Shown here piece after piece: positions 27,101-34,566 of a stretch of DNA of 47,871 bases. The stretch is from Fibrobacterota bacterium (GTDB taxonomy: Bacteria; Fibrobacterota; Chitinivibrionia; Chitinivibrionales; FEN-1185). The stretch spans positions 37,003 through 84,873 of the forward strand of contig PLWQ01000023.1 in assembly GCA_003165595.1 (NCBI GenBank), read 5' to 3'. Position numbers and translations under genes: made by a program. The notes beneath the pieces are model-generated. The model did no database searches. It was not told where the DNA came from and saw only the letters and a list, made by a program, of their open reading frames with translations. Within the stretch, counting starts at the first letter, position 1. The number at the start of each line of letters is the position of its first letter.

Positions 27101-29024
27101 GGTGAACACTGCTTCGACTGCCCCAAATGGCGCAACCGCGAATCCGACAACCATCTGTTCCGGTAGCAGCTCCAGCTTGTCGGTGAATGGCGGGTCACTC
27201 GGTACGGGTGCATCGTGGAAATGGTACACGGATGCGGCATGCTCGATGCCGGTAACGGGAACCAACACCGGGACGCCAATTTCCGTTTCTCCAACGTCAA
27301 ACACCACCTACTACGTACGGGCAGAAGGCGGGTGTGGAAGTACAGCCGCGGCGAGCGCGACTGTTACGCTTAATGCTGCTTCGACTGCCCCCACGAGCGC
27401 AACCGCGAGTCCAACGAATATCTGCAGTGGAGGCACCTCCAGTTTGTCGGTGAATGGCGGCACGCTTGGCTCGGGCGCCACCTGGAAATGGTACACGGAT
27501 GCGGCATGCTCGATTCCGGTAACGGGAAACAACACTGGGACGCCGATTACTGTTTCTCCAACGTCAAATACCACCTATTATGTGCGGGCGGAAGGAACCT
27601 GCGGACCCACTACTGCCGCCAGCGTAACGGTTACATTAAATATCGCGCCCGCCATAACAACGCAGCCTGTTCAGGATAACCTGTGGCCTACTCAGACATC
27701 AGCTTCATTTTCCGTTGCTGGCAGCGGAACAGGGTTAACCTATCAATGGCTAAGACGGCCTCACAACGGAACTCCGGCAAATATTAGCGGCGCCAATTCC
27801 GCCACGTACACGTTTGCGCCCGTAAAAGCCACAAATGATCAAGATAAGTATAGCTGCCAAATAACAAATACGTGCGGGACAATTACGAGCAATGAGGTTC
27901 TGCTGAATTATATCCAGGCAAATTCGGTCGCGCCCGGATATGGCTTCACCCTTTTCCTGTGCACCGACGCAGGCGTTGCTAACGGTGTTTGGGCTGTTGG
28001 AAACAATGCCTTTGGGCAATTGGGAGACGGTACTACAACAAGCAAAAGCGCTCCGGTAAGAGTAATGGCTTCAAGCGGGGTTCCGCTCACAGGTGTAACA
28101 GCGATAGCTGCCGGTGGAAATTTCAGCATGTTCTTGTTGTCCGATGGCTCTGTTTGGACTTGTGGCGACAATTCGTCCGGTCAGTTGGGAATAGGGACAA
28201 CGATAGCGTCCTCTTCCTACCCTGTCAAGGTTACCGGTATCTCCAATGCAATCCACATTGCAGCGGGATACAAGCATAGTGTCTTTCAAACAAGCGATGT
28301 GGCACCGATATATACCTGCGGTGACAATACGTATGGGCAAGGGGGATACGGTTCCCAAGGAATGACCTATTCCCCGATCAACGTAACAGTTAGCACCGCA
28401 TATTTGGCGGGCGGTACGCAAGACAACATTAGTGCTGGTGATTACCACACTGTTGTTTATTCATCTTATGATGCAAAAGCCTATGCATGCGGCCTCAATA
28501 CTTCCGGGCAATTGGGAGATGGAACTACGACTAACCGCACATCTTTTGTGCAAATGCCTCAGATGCCAGGTTACGCCAGTTCTATTGGAACAGGTGCAAA
28601 CCATACTATGGAATATGGATCAAATTATACATGGATGTGCGGCAACAATGCCTCCGGACAACTGGGTAACAATAGTACAGTTTCCGCGAAAACGCCAGTT
28701 GATATTTCATCAAGCCTTTCGGGATACTCCTGGATGGTTTTTGCGGGAGGCTCAAACCACAGTCTTTTTTGGGATAATGCTACAACGCTGATGGCTTGCG
28801 GTGACAACAGCAAAGGTCAACTTGGAATTGGAAGTACGACGAATAGTTTGGTTCCAACCGCCATCAGTTTCACCGGATCGATAGCCCAAGTTGCCGCGAG
28901 ATCAAATTCCTCATTCATTCTTACCACGGACGGAAGGGTTTATGGTTTTGGGGATAACTCCAATGGACAGCTTGGCGACAAGACCACCACCAATCACACT
29001 TCCCCAACCTGGATAACCTGGTAA
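24150..29024 (+). CDS. Giant surface lipoprotein with cadherin/Ig-like domains and an RCC1 propeller
   Basis: A 1624-residue protein with a type II signal peptide; lipobox VLSC predicts lipidation at Cys22. Residues about 130-800 hold Ig-like and cadherin/Ig-HYR-like repeats with calcium-type motifs (TDPDGD, IDPDND). Two further Ig-like domains lie at about 807-985. Two near-identical 89-residue repeats follow at 988-1165, encoded by tandem 267-bp DNA copies. The C-terminal ~365 residues carry seven RCC1-type repeats with the GQLGDGTTT signature, forming a seven-bladed propeller. The layout suggests an adhesin or binding protein on the outer surface. It shares a CRP-type site with the preceding operon. 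Confidence 0.88.
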   Translation: MYSKSLFAALLFLASLFLVLSCSPTESPFVKGNATVNPILYNSLKQDSVKSISDTVGDTVKVGFTTYLPDYIDSVTVSIGNGAKIDTSHTFVKNSVWPDTVWIKLAFRSSGLRTVTLFAFIGGTTITKSAEITILPRPITISAVTASASVVQGDSIALTATVSGVGPYTYKWFKDTSVVTGASLSSYAILNFQPVNAGSYTCLITDQWGDTARTTPPTVLAITMLHAVPKWAHDTIHIAVSEGSVDSINLADSCMVSNGGSIVAYTLKNGSTIADSLHGSVWKYAPIFTDSGSYTIRIQASTATDSATLTMVLHVVNVDRPPQFDAGKPLTSYAVKGGAMLSFAINATDPDGDSVSCFIKSSTLPRTAPVLAAKTVTWQSATTDSTNAAIVIGASDGLDTTFITIQVAVGKVNAAPSLGAQYLAQTVGKGQTIRIYEGDSAKLTFSVTDPDSGQTHVLRIADRSPLSCGTVVFDSVNYKFMFVPSFSCATKDSVLLSNIAFVVTDNGTPPLSDTLKVNFDVINVDRAPVLMVVHDTTVFQSKPLNFMAQAIDPDNDPVTITASGLATASLPDSAKFNPKTGLFSWTPAFNQTGTFSIVFSASDGNLTAKDTTTIIVKKTDRAPVFNAIPATLTGAEGSVLKQYVKATDPDGDAVTLATVGAPFTKGATIVSDTLSWTPGYSDSGTYQVSFIASDGILYDTVTITVKIANTNRPPVATAQSVNAGRNTAKTIILSATDPDGDPIAQFKITKVASNGTATLSDQVAGTVVYTPNQGFIGVDTFSFSASDGTLWSLTSANVTVTVDSNKVAPQITTEPRIDTTINQGGTFTITVATNNAFPSPAYLWYQGIKGSGTLKGTTSNPVYSKVGVAAADSGNYYVIVSNTSGADTSSYSHITVDVPPSIVTGPVAPGAKCQGDSITLGVTASGTPPLSYQWQLAGNNITGAIAASYHIASISSANAGIYTCAVSNVCGASAAASTQGVTLTVNTASTAPNGATANPTTICSGSSSSLSVNGGSLGTGASWKWYTDAACSMPVTGTNTGTPISVSPTSNTTYYVRAEGGCGSTAAASATVTLNAASTAPTSATASPTNICSGGTSSLSVNGGTLGSGATWKWYTDAACSIPVTGNNTGTPITVSPTSNTTYYVRAEGTCGPTTAASVTVTLNIAPAITTQPVQDNLWPTQTSASFSVAGSGTGLTYQWLRRPHNGTPANISGANSATYTFAPVKATNDQDKYSCQITNTCGTITSNEVLLNYIQANSVAPGYGFTLFLCTDAGVANGVWAVGNNAFGQLGDGTTTSKSAPVRVMASSGVPLTGVTAIAAGGNFSMFLLSDGSVWTCGDNSSGQLGIGTTIASSSYPVKVTGISNAIHIAAGYKHSVFQTSDVAPIYTCGDNTYGQGGYGSQGMTYSPINVTVSTAYLAGGTQDNISAGDYHTVVYSSYDAKAYACGLNTSGQLGDGTTTNRTSFVQMPQMPGYASSIGTGANHTMEYGSNYTWMCGNNASGQLGNNSTVSAKTPVDISSSLSGYSWMVFAGGSNHSLFWDNATTLMACGDNSKGQLGIGSTTNSLVPTAISFTGSIAQVAARSNSSFILTTDGRVYGFGDNSNGQLGDKTTTNHTSPTWITW
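27111..27644 (+). repeat. Tandem duplication of a 267-bp coding unit
   Basis: Copies 27111-27377 and 27378-27644 are highly similar at DNA level and encode the 89-residue domains that begin with STAP and contain the WKWYTDAACS and TYYVRAEG signatures. Near identity at silent sites points to recent duplication or gene conversion within the lipoprotein gene. Confidence 0.9.
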
Positions 29025-29055
29025 TCCTCCGCCCAGTGATGTCAAGACCTGGCTG

Positions 29056-29101
29056 TTGACGGAACAGGAAGAACACTGCAAGGCGTTCTTCCTGCCGTCA
29101 A
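29056..29101. terminator. Hairpin downstream of the lipoprotein gene
   Basis: A 17-bp inverted repeat with a two-base bulge (29056-29074 with 29085-29101) lies 31 nt beyond the stop. It lacks a T-run, so it may stabilise the 3' end rather than terminate. The remaining 29102-29240 shows no convincing gene. Confidence 0.45.
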
Positions 29102-29240
29102 ACCGTGAGATACGGCTGGTGCGTTCGAACCCATCTTCGGCGCGTTTTCTTTCAAGGTTGCGAAAAATGGCGAAGCCAAGGGTGCTTGGGTGCTCACAAG
29201 ATCACGGGATCATCCTACTCGATGGTAGTTTATCGAACTC

Positions 29241-30389
29241 TTACCGCGAGGTCCTGGCGAACCGCTGACCCTTCCACGCAAATCTGCCGAACACGCCCAG
29301 CACCACGGCGCAAACCACCATGGGCAATTGGATCAACGAGGCAAACGGGATAAATCTTCTGAGTCGCTGCTCCCCGAACAACTTCGTGCCCGGCATCATG
29401 AGCGACATCTCGCCGAGAAACTTGACAACCAGCATAGCTCCGCACAGTCCGAACCCCGCGGGCCGAAAGAACCCGGCGACGAGTGCCGCAACGGTCGCAC
29501 AATAAAATAGAAACACCGGTACGAGCAGGCATATCTGTCGAGCACTGTAATGCACGGTCTTTGAGCCCCAGCGTTTGCGCTGTTCGAACACGCCCCGAAC
29601 GGTAGTCGTCGGCAGGGTCGTCACCTTTCCCGCGGCGTCGGCCATGTAGCGGATGCGCCATTTCTTGCTGCGCCATATCCGCTGCAGGAGCAGGTCGTCG
29701 TCGCCGGAAACCACCGAACCGAGTTTCCCGTACCCGTGCGCCTGGTCGAATGCCGCCTTGCGAAAGGCAAAATTGTTGGCATTTGAATTTATGGGCAGAT
29801 CCGCGCCGATGGCCGCCGCGGCAACCACGCCGTGCGAGAGGAAATCCACGGCCTGCAGCCCGAAGAACAGGCGGTTCATTCCCGCGACGTCTTCGTACAC
29901 GGTAATACCCTGAACCAGCCCTGTGTGCTCGTCGAAATACCGGTCAATGGTTTCGAGCCAGGTCGGCGGAACCGCGCAATCTGCATCGGTAAAGACAATT
30001 ATTTCGTTGGCCGCGGACGCGATCCCCAGCGCGACGGCGTGCTTCTTGGGCGACATGCCAGCCGGCGTTTCCCGGACGGAAACGACGGACAGGTTCGGAT
30101 GGCGTGCCGCAAGCTCTCCGGCAACCGAAGCTGTGGCATCGGTGGAGCGGTCGTTGACAAGTATCACTTGGTACTGCGAGGCGCCGATGGTTTGGTTGAG
30201 AACCGAGTTCAGGCAGCGCCCAATGGCGCGCTCTTCGTTGCGGGCAGCTATGACAATTGAGAATTTCAGGTTATGCGGAGAGACAAGGTGGCGGGACGAG
30301 AGGCGGCGGAAGCCGGAATAGAGAAACAGAACGACGGCAACGTAGAGCGCAGAAAGAAGGGCGCAGATGATGGTAAAATATGCGAGCAT
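29241..30389 (-). CDS. Membrane GT2 glycosyltransferase
   Basis: A 382-residue processive-type glycosyltransferase. One N-terminal transmembrane helix (about 3-25) precedes the GT-A domain: FSIVIAARNEE, VNDRSTD, the DxD motif VFTDADC near residue 137, GDDD near 220, and EQRKRW, the Q/RxxRW-like acceptor motif. Three or four C-terminal helices (about 285-375) follow. This plan is seen in hyaluronan/poly-GlcNAc synthase relatives and in lipid glycosylation enzymes, so an envelope glycan or glycolipid is the probable product. It is monocistronic, convergent with the lipoprotein gene. Confidence 0.9.
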   Translation of the reverse strand: MLAYFTIICALLSALYVAVVLFLYSGFRRLSSRHLVSPHNLKFSIVIAARNEERAIGRCLNSVLNQTIGASQYQVILVNDRSTDATASVAGELAARHPNLSVVSVRETPAGMSPKKHAVALGIASAANEIIVFTDADCAVPPTWLETIDRYFDEHTGLVQGITVYEDVAGMNRLFFGLQAVDFLSHGVVAAAAIGADLPINSNANNFAFRKAAFDQAHGYGKLGSVVSGDDDLLLQRIWRSKKWRIRYMADAAGKVTTLPTTTVRGVFEQRKRWGSKTVHYSARQICLLVPVFLFYCATVAALVAGFFRPAGFGLCGAMLVVKFLGEMSLMMPGTKLFGEQRLRRFIPFASLIQLPMVVCAVVLGVFGRFAWKGQRFARTSR

Positions 30390-30415
30390 ACGATGGAATG
30401 TTTGCTCCTGGGTTC

Positions 30416-31057
30416 CTACGGCTTCATGGCCGCTGTTGTCAAAGGATCTTCATGATAAGATCCGGCAGTTTCTTTGGCAAGCTGATTCTCCGAGTCAATT
30501 GACCATTGCAACGGATTGTCCCTAATATACTTTCGCATGAAATATAACGATTTGTCATTGCGGATGACATGATCGTGATAATTTCGTTGCCAAAGCGTCG
30601 TGGCGGGTTCCAACGGCCGATACCATTTTGTGACCCCGGTTTTAAAACCGCGTACGATGGAACCAATGGACCGGGGGATGACGTGTTGGTATCTGTTGGT
30701 GTGGGACGTTTGTGTGTTTCGATGTTTTCGTAGGGGTTCAAAATCCTGAACCCCTACAGGGTGTTCGAAATCGCGAATCATGATAATAAAATGAACATGA
30801 TTAGGCATGACAATGAATTCGTCCAACCCTGCCTGCGGGAAATGTTTCGGGATCTCCAACAAACATTTTTGCGCACAATCGCCTGCGTCGCTACGCATCA
30901 TCCTTCCGTCAACAATGTCGCCAAACAGGCGTTGTTTCCGATCGTGGATACAAACAGTAATGAAATAGGCGCCGGGTTTCGAATAATCGTGATGCCTCAG
31001 ACGGATGGACCTGCGGTTGTGATAACCGGTCAGCTCGTTGAGAATGCCGGAGGACAT
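30416..31057 (-). CDS. REP-associated tyrosine transposase (RAYT, Y1 HUH family)
   Basis: A 213-residue HUH single-strand transposase. The HUH motif is MPNHVHFII (His87, His89). The C-terminal helix NYHDHVIRNDKSLYFMRKYI carries the candidate catalytic tyrosine, Tyr160, although the more usual YY pair is YH here. RAYTs are domesticated relatives of IS200/IS605 that spread REP hairpins. An 11-bp perfect inverted repeat lies inside the coding sequence and is translated as VGVQDFEPLRK, so a REP-like unit appears to be part of the gene. It sits next to a truncated secreted-protein gene. Confidence 0.92.
   Translation of the reverse strand: MSSGILNELTGYHNRRSIRLRHHDYSKPGAYFITVCIHDRKQRLFGDIVDGRMMRSDAGDCAQKCLLEIPKHFPQAGLDEFIVMPNHVHFIIMIRDFEHPVGVQDFEPLRKHRNTQTSHTNRYQHVIPRSIGSIVRGFKTGVTKWYRPLEPATTLWQRNYHDHVIRNDKSLYFMRKYIRDNPLQWSIDSENQLAKETAGSYHEDPLTTAAMKP
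30730..30757. repeat. REP-like hairpin inside the RAYT gene
   Basis: GTAGGGGTTCA (30730-30740) is followed by a 6-nt loop and its exact complement (30747-30757). It keeps the reading frame of the transposase. No second copy was seen elsewhere in the window. Confidence 0.8.
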
Positions 31058-31109
31058 TGCTCATTCCCTCAAAAAACATACAGTGTATCCTGTTCACCAC
31101 ATGCCTCAA

Positions 31110-31855
31110 TATACAAGCAACCCTTTACGGATCGCAAGCCGCTGCCTTCGGCCACCGGTGTTTGGCCCGACAATCGTCGCGATCCGAGCCCGCAACCGGG
31201 GTCCTACCCGTTTTTCCGGTTCGCGTCACCGCCGGTCGTTGTGGACCTCGACAACGACGGCAAGGCCGAGGTGTTGTTCACCACGTGGACGCAGAAAGGC
31301 TCAAACGCGACCGGCGACCTGTTCGTGCTCGACTACCTGGGCAATCTACTGTACAAAGTGGCGCTTCCCCCTCCGTTCGGCGGCGCAACCTGGAACGGCG
31401 GGCTCGCCTCGCCGACAGTTGACAAGATAGACACCTCAGGCGATCTTTCCGTTGTAACAAACACCGCCGCAAGCGGCATCGTTGTCTACGATCTGCCGGG
31501 CACAAAAAACGCCCGGATGCTGTGGGGAACGGGGAGAGGGAATTACCGGCGGGACGGGAATGTTTTCAACACGAATGCGGCTGTGAGGCCCGGCGCCGGC
31601 GGCAGCGTTGCCGCGAGCGGCGGCCACGGCGGGCTGATTCGCTGCACCTTTTGCGGGATGAAGAGAACGCTGGTTGTGCCGTTTGGATTGGAACGGGGAT
31701 TCGAAGCCGCCGTGTTCGATGCGGCGGGGAAGAGGATCCCGAGTTGCGTGGCCGGGGAGGCGCTCACGGTGCAGGCAGGCCGGGCGGGACTGTATTTTGT
31801 CAAGATTGCCGGAATGGACGGACGGGGAAGCGCGGTTGTCAAGGTAGTGAGGTAA
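31110..31855 (+). pseudogene. C-terminal remnant of a secreted VCBS/FG-GAP-type protein
   Basis: From about 31110 the frame encodes a convincing C-terminal half of a secreted protein. It has an FG-GAP/VCBS-like calcium loop VVVDLDNDGKAEVLF, propeller-like blades, and a final beta domain (KRTLVVPFGLERGFEAAVFD, GRAGLYFVKIAG) like the C-terminal sorting domains of FCB bacteria. No start, ribosome site or signal peptide precedes it: upstream in the same frame is only the antisense of the RAYT gene. The likely explanation is 5' truncation by insertion or rearrangement at the RAYT. The exact breakpoint is uncertain. Confidence 0.75.
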
Positions 31856-31998
31856 GGGTTTGTTCGCCTGATACCAGACTAAAGCAGACATTATCTCTCA
31901 AGACGAATCGGCTTTCACAAGAAAAGGGCCACTGGACAACAAGAAGTACCGTCACTTCTGATTTCTCATACGGAGATCTTAACTCTTTCGGCAGACGC

Positions 31999-32343
31999 TC
32001 ACACCGCCAGGACAAGCCTAATTCCCTCTTCAACCTCGCTGACAATGTCTTCGGGCAATTTTGTAATCCTATGTGAAAGGTAGCTTTTGTCGATTGTTAC
32101 CAACTGGGAAACGTTTATTACCGAGTCCTTTGGAAGGTGACTTGCACGTTTGGAGAGCAGCACGTTTCCAGGCGCCTGAGAGAGGCGGAGATTGGAGGTA
32201 ATTACGGCGGCAATCACAGTGCTGATCATACTCTGATTGAAATCGTTAGATTGAACAATGAGGACGGGATGACGGTATCCGGGCTCCGATGCCTCGGGAA
32301 TGGGCAAGTTGGCCCACCATATTTCGCCCCGGTGAATTACCAT
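31999..32343 (-). CDS. mazF: MazF/PemK-family mRNA interferase toxin
   Basis: A 114-residue toxin that would cleave mRNA at short sequences. Diagnostic features are the start RGEIWWANLPIP, the RHPVLIVQSNDFN strand with the conserved arginine, and later NVSQLVTIDKSYL with the Ser/Thr-rich active-site strand. It begins within the last codons of the RHH gene (7-nt overlap), the normal antitoxin-toxin order, giving a coupled type II system. Confidence 0.95.
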   Translation of the reverse strand: MVIHRGEIWWANLPIPEASEPGYRHPVLIVQSNDFNQSMISTVIAAVITSNLRLSQAPGNVLLSKRASHLPKDSVINVSQLVTIDKSYLSHRITKLPEDIVSEVEEGIRLVLAV

Positions 32344-32582
32344 TTTTCTCTCTTGATGCTGGTCAATTGCATCTTTGCAATTGATTCCGGGAGTTGAAAA
32401 TCGCTTCGTGGCTTGCCGCCATATACGGCATTAAGTCGTTCTGTCGTGTCGGTTCTGGCGACCTCCCGAATGAAATGGGAGGCGGCTGCGGCAAAGAAGC
32501 AGCTTCTCGACATTCGTAGGCGCTGTGCGGTGCGTTCGGCCGACTTGAACAGAGGGTCTGGAAGCGAAATGGCTGTTTTCAT
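32337..32582 (-). CDS. mazE: Ribbon-helix-helix antitoxin (MazE/PemI-like)
   Basis: An 81-residue protein. The first 45 residues (MKTAISLPDPLFKSAERTAQ, then RMSRSCFFAAAASHFI) form a typical RHH DNA-binding domain. The C-terminal part would wrap and block the MazF toxin. The ATG at 32582 is chosen because it follows a good -10 by only a few bases, so the message may be leaderless; there is no ribosome site for this or the longer frame. An operator palindrome overlaps its promoter, fitting autorepression by the antitoxin complex. Confidence 0.9.
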   Translation of the reverse strand: MKTAISLPDPLFKSAERTAQRLRMSRSCFFAAAASHFIREVARTDTTERLNAVYGGKPRSDFQLPESIAKMQLTSIKREKW

Positions 32583-32588
32583 GATTAT

Positions 32589-32618
32589 AGTATAACTCGG
32601 GTTATACCAATCTGTCAA
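32589..32618 (-). promoter_or_regulatory. mazEF promoter with overlapping operator palindrome
   Basis: On the - strand TTGACA (32613-32618, perfect) and TATACT (32589-32594) are 18 bp apart. The 18-bp palindrome GTATAACTCGGGTTATAC (32590-32607; 7-bp arms, 4-bp centre) covers the -10 and spacer. Bound antitoxin would block RNA polymerase. Transcription should start at or within a base or two of the antitoxin ATG. Confidence 0.75.
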
Positions 32619-32715
32619 ATGTTATTGGAAACAATAGATTTGGCTAAACAATGCGGCGAGACAAGCCTCGATCCAGCAGCTCTTTAACTTTTCAACTACT
32701 CAACTTTTCAACTCC

Positions 32716-34359
32716 CTAGCATTCATACTTCGCCGCCAGCGGAAACCGCCGTCCCATGCCGAACGCCTTGGGCGTCACCTTGAGTCCCGGCGCGGCCTGC
32801 CGTCTCTTGTATTCGCTGTTCTTGACCGCTGCGACTACCCACGACACGGTCTTTTCGTCGAATCCCTTGTTCACGATTTCCGAAGCGGATAGTCCGTCTT
32901 CCACGAACAGCTCGATAATCGGGTCGAGGATTTCGTACGGCGGCAGCGTGTCCTGGTCTTTCTGGTTGGGGCGCAACTCTGCGGAAGGAGGCTTTGTCAG
33001 ACTGCTTGCCGGAATGATTTCCCTGCCTCGGTTGACGTGGCGCGCCAGTTTGTACACCATGGTTTTGGGAAGGTCCGAAATGACGCCCAGGCCGCCGTTC
33101 ATGTCGCCGTAGAGCGTGCAATAGCCTACGGCAAGCTCGCTCTTGTTTCCGGTTGACAGAAGGATGTGACCGAATTTGTTGGACAGTGCCATGAGTATGG
33201 TGCCGCGCACGCGCGCCTGAATGTTTTCTTCGGCCAGGCCGGGCACTATCCCGGCAAAGGCCGGCTCCAGCTCTTTAAGAAACGCCGCGAACGGCCCTTC
33301 TATGGGAATAACCGAAAATTTGATGCCAAGGTTTTTCGCTACGGCGCGAGAATCGGCAACGCTGCCTTCGGACGAATAGCGCGAGGGCATGGTAACGCCC
33401 CATACGTTTGCCGATCCCAGGGCGTCAACCGCAAGCGCGGCGGTGAGGGCGGAGTCGATGCCGCCCGACAGCCCGACGAGCGCCTCTAAGAATCCGCATT
33501 TGTGAATGTAATCCGACAGGCCTGTGACGATGGCGGCATGCGCGCTCTCTATGGTGTCGAGACGGGGCGGCTCGATTGCCGGACCGAACGCGGCAGTGTC
33601 GACCACCTGGACGCATTCCGCGAACGGGGGGAGCTTCGCGCGGAGGGCTCCGGACGCGTCGACAATCATGCTGTTGCCGTCGAAGACGAGCTCGTCGTTG
33701 CCGCCGGTCTGGTTGACAAAAATAAACGGCATGCCGTGACGGCGCGCGTGATTCTGCACAATGGCGTAGCGCGTCGCCTCCTTGCCGAGGTAGAACGGCG
33801 AAGCCGAGAGATTGACAAGCAGGGTAGCGCCCAGGCCGGCAAGCTCGGCGACCGGGTCGAAATCGTACAGCAGCTTGTGCCACATGTGCGGGTCGTTCCA
33901 GGCATCTTCACATACGGTAATGCCGAGCCGCTCACCTTTGAACGGAACCACTGCGCGGCGCGGCGCAGGATCAAAGTAGCGCGATTCATCGAACACGTCG
34001 TAGGTGGGCAAGAGCGACTTGGCCTGCTCAAAGACAATGTTGCCGTTGCATACAAGCAGGGCCGAATTGGACAGTCGCTTGCCGTTGGGCCTGTTGTTGG
34101 GCATCGCAAAACCGAAGAGAATGCCGGCACCGGGCACCGATGAGGAGAAACGCCGGATTTCGTCAAGAGCGCGCATACCGCTCTCGGCGAACCACGACTG
34201 TTCGAGCAAGTCGCGCGGCGGATATCCCTGGACAAACAATTCCGGAAACACAAAAAGGTCCGCGCCGGCCGACGTCTGGGAGACCGCGGCAACGAGCTTG
34301 GCCGTATTGCCGGCAATATCGCCGGTAATCGGATTGAGCTGGCACAGCGCGATTTTCAT
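32716..34359 (-). CDS. nadE: Glutamine-dependent NAD+ synthetase
   Basis: Final step of NAD synthesis: amidation of nicotinate adenine dinucleotide with glutamine as ammonia source. The 547-residue protein has an N-terminal nitrilase-type glutaminase with triad Glu40 (FPE), Lys114 (AKSLLPTYDVFDE) and Cys150 (ITVCEDAW). It has a C-terminal synthetase domain with the pyrophosphatase loop SGGIDS at 298-303 and the STGNKSE segment. Length and order match bacterial two-domain NadE. The start at 34359 gives the family N terminus MKIALCQLNP. Confidence 0.97.
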   Translation of the reverse strand: MKIALCQLNPITGDIAGNTAKLVAAVSQTSAGADLFVFPELFVQGYPPRDLLEQSWFAESGMRALDEIRRFSSSVPGAGILFGFAMPNNRPNGKRLSNSALLVCNGNIVFEQAKSLLPTYDVFDESRYFDPAPRRAVVPFKGERLGITVCEDAWNDPHMWHKLLYDFDPVAELAGLGATLLVNLSASPFYLGKEATRYAIVQNHARRHGMPFIFVNQTGGNDELVFDGNSMIVDASGALRAKLPPFAECVQVVDTAAFGPAIEPPRLDTIESAHAAIVTGLSDYIHKCGFLEALVGLSGGIDSALTAALAVDALGSANVWGVTMPSRYSSEGSVADSRAVAKNLGIKFSVIPIEGPFAAFLKELEPAFAGIVPGLAEENIQARVRGTILMALSNKFGHILLSTGNKSELAVGYCTLYGDMNGGLGVISDLPKTMVYKLARHVNRGREIIPASSLTKPPSAELRPNQKDQDTLPPYEILDPIIELFVEDGLSASEIVNKGFDEKTVSWVVAAVKNSEYKRRQAAPGLKVTPKAFGMGRRFPLAAKYEC

Positions 34360-34393
34360 GATGCCTTCTAACGCTTAGGAGGAAAATACGGCC

Positions 34394-34550
34394 TCACCGC
34401 AAAGACGCAGAGAACGCAAGGACCGTAGTAAAGTTGTTTTCCGTGCCTGCCGAAGGCTTCGTGACTGGCTGGAGACTTGCCTCACGTCAATCACCATCAC
34501 GCGGTAAGAAACTATCATTGCCCTTTGCGTCCTTTGCGCCTTTGCGGTGA
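34394..34550. repeat. 157-bp MITE-like intergenic element with CACCGCAAAG-type inverted ends
   Basis: The left end 34394-34420 (TCACCGCAAAGACGC...) and right end 34522-34550 are imperfect inverted copies of about 27 bp. Terminal repeats of the form 'tcaccgcaaaggcgcaaag' are common in intergenic DNA of many bacteria. The element occupies almost the whole gap between gpmI and nadE and encodes nothing. Confidence 0.7.
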
Positions 34551-34566
34551 ATCTTCCCTTGGTTTC

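Noticed and set aside
27111-27644. Possible CRISPR-like repeat
   Set aside because: Two long tandem coding copies (267 bp) within one lipoprotein gene, not short spaced repeats.
29120-29150. GTTCGAACCC stretch resembling a tRNA T-loop
   Set aside because: No paired T-stem, acceptor stem or anticodon arm can be built around it.
29056-29353. Small + strand frames after the lipoprotein gene
   Set aside because: They start in a hairpin, lack ribosome sites and overlap the 3' end of the glycosyltransferase gene.
30761-31109. Upstream 116 codons of the frame leading into the secreted-protein remnant
   Set aside because: This part is the antisense of the RAYT gene; only the segment from about 31110 looks like protein.
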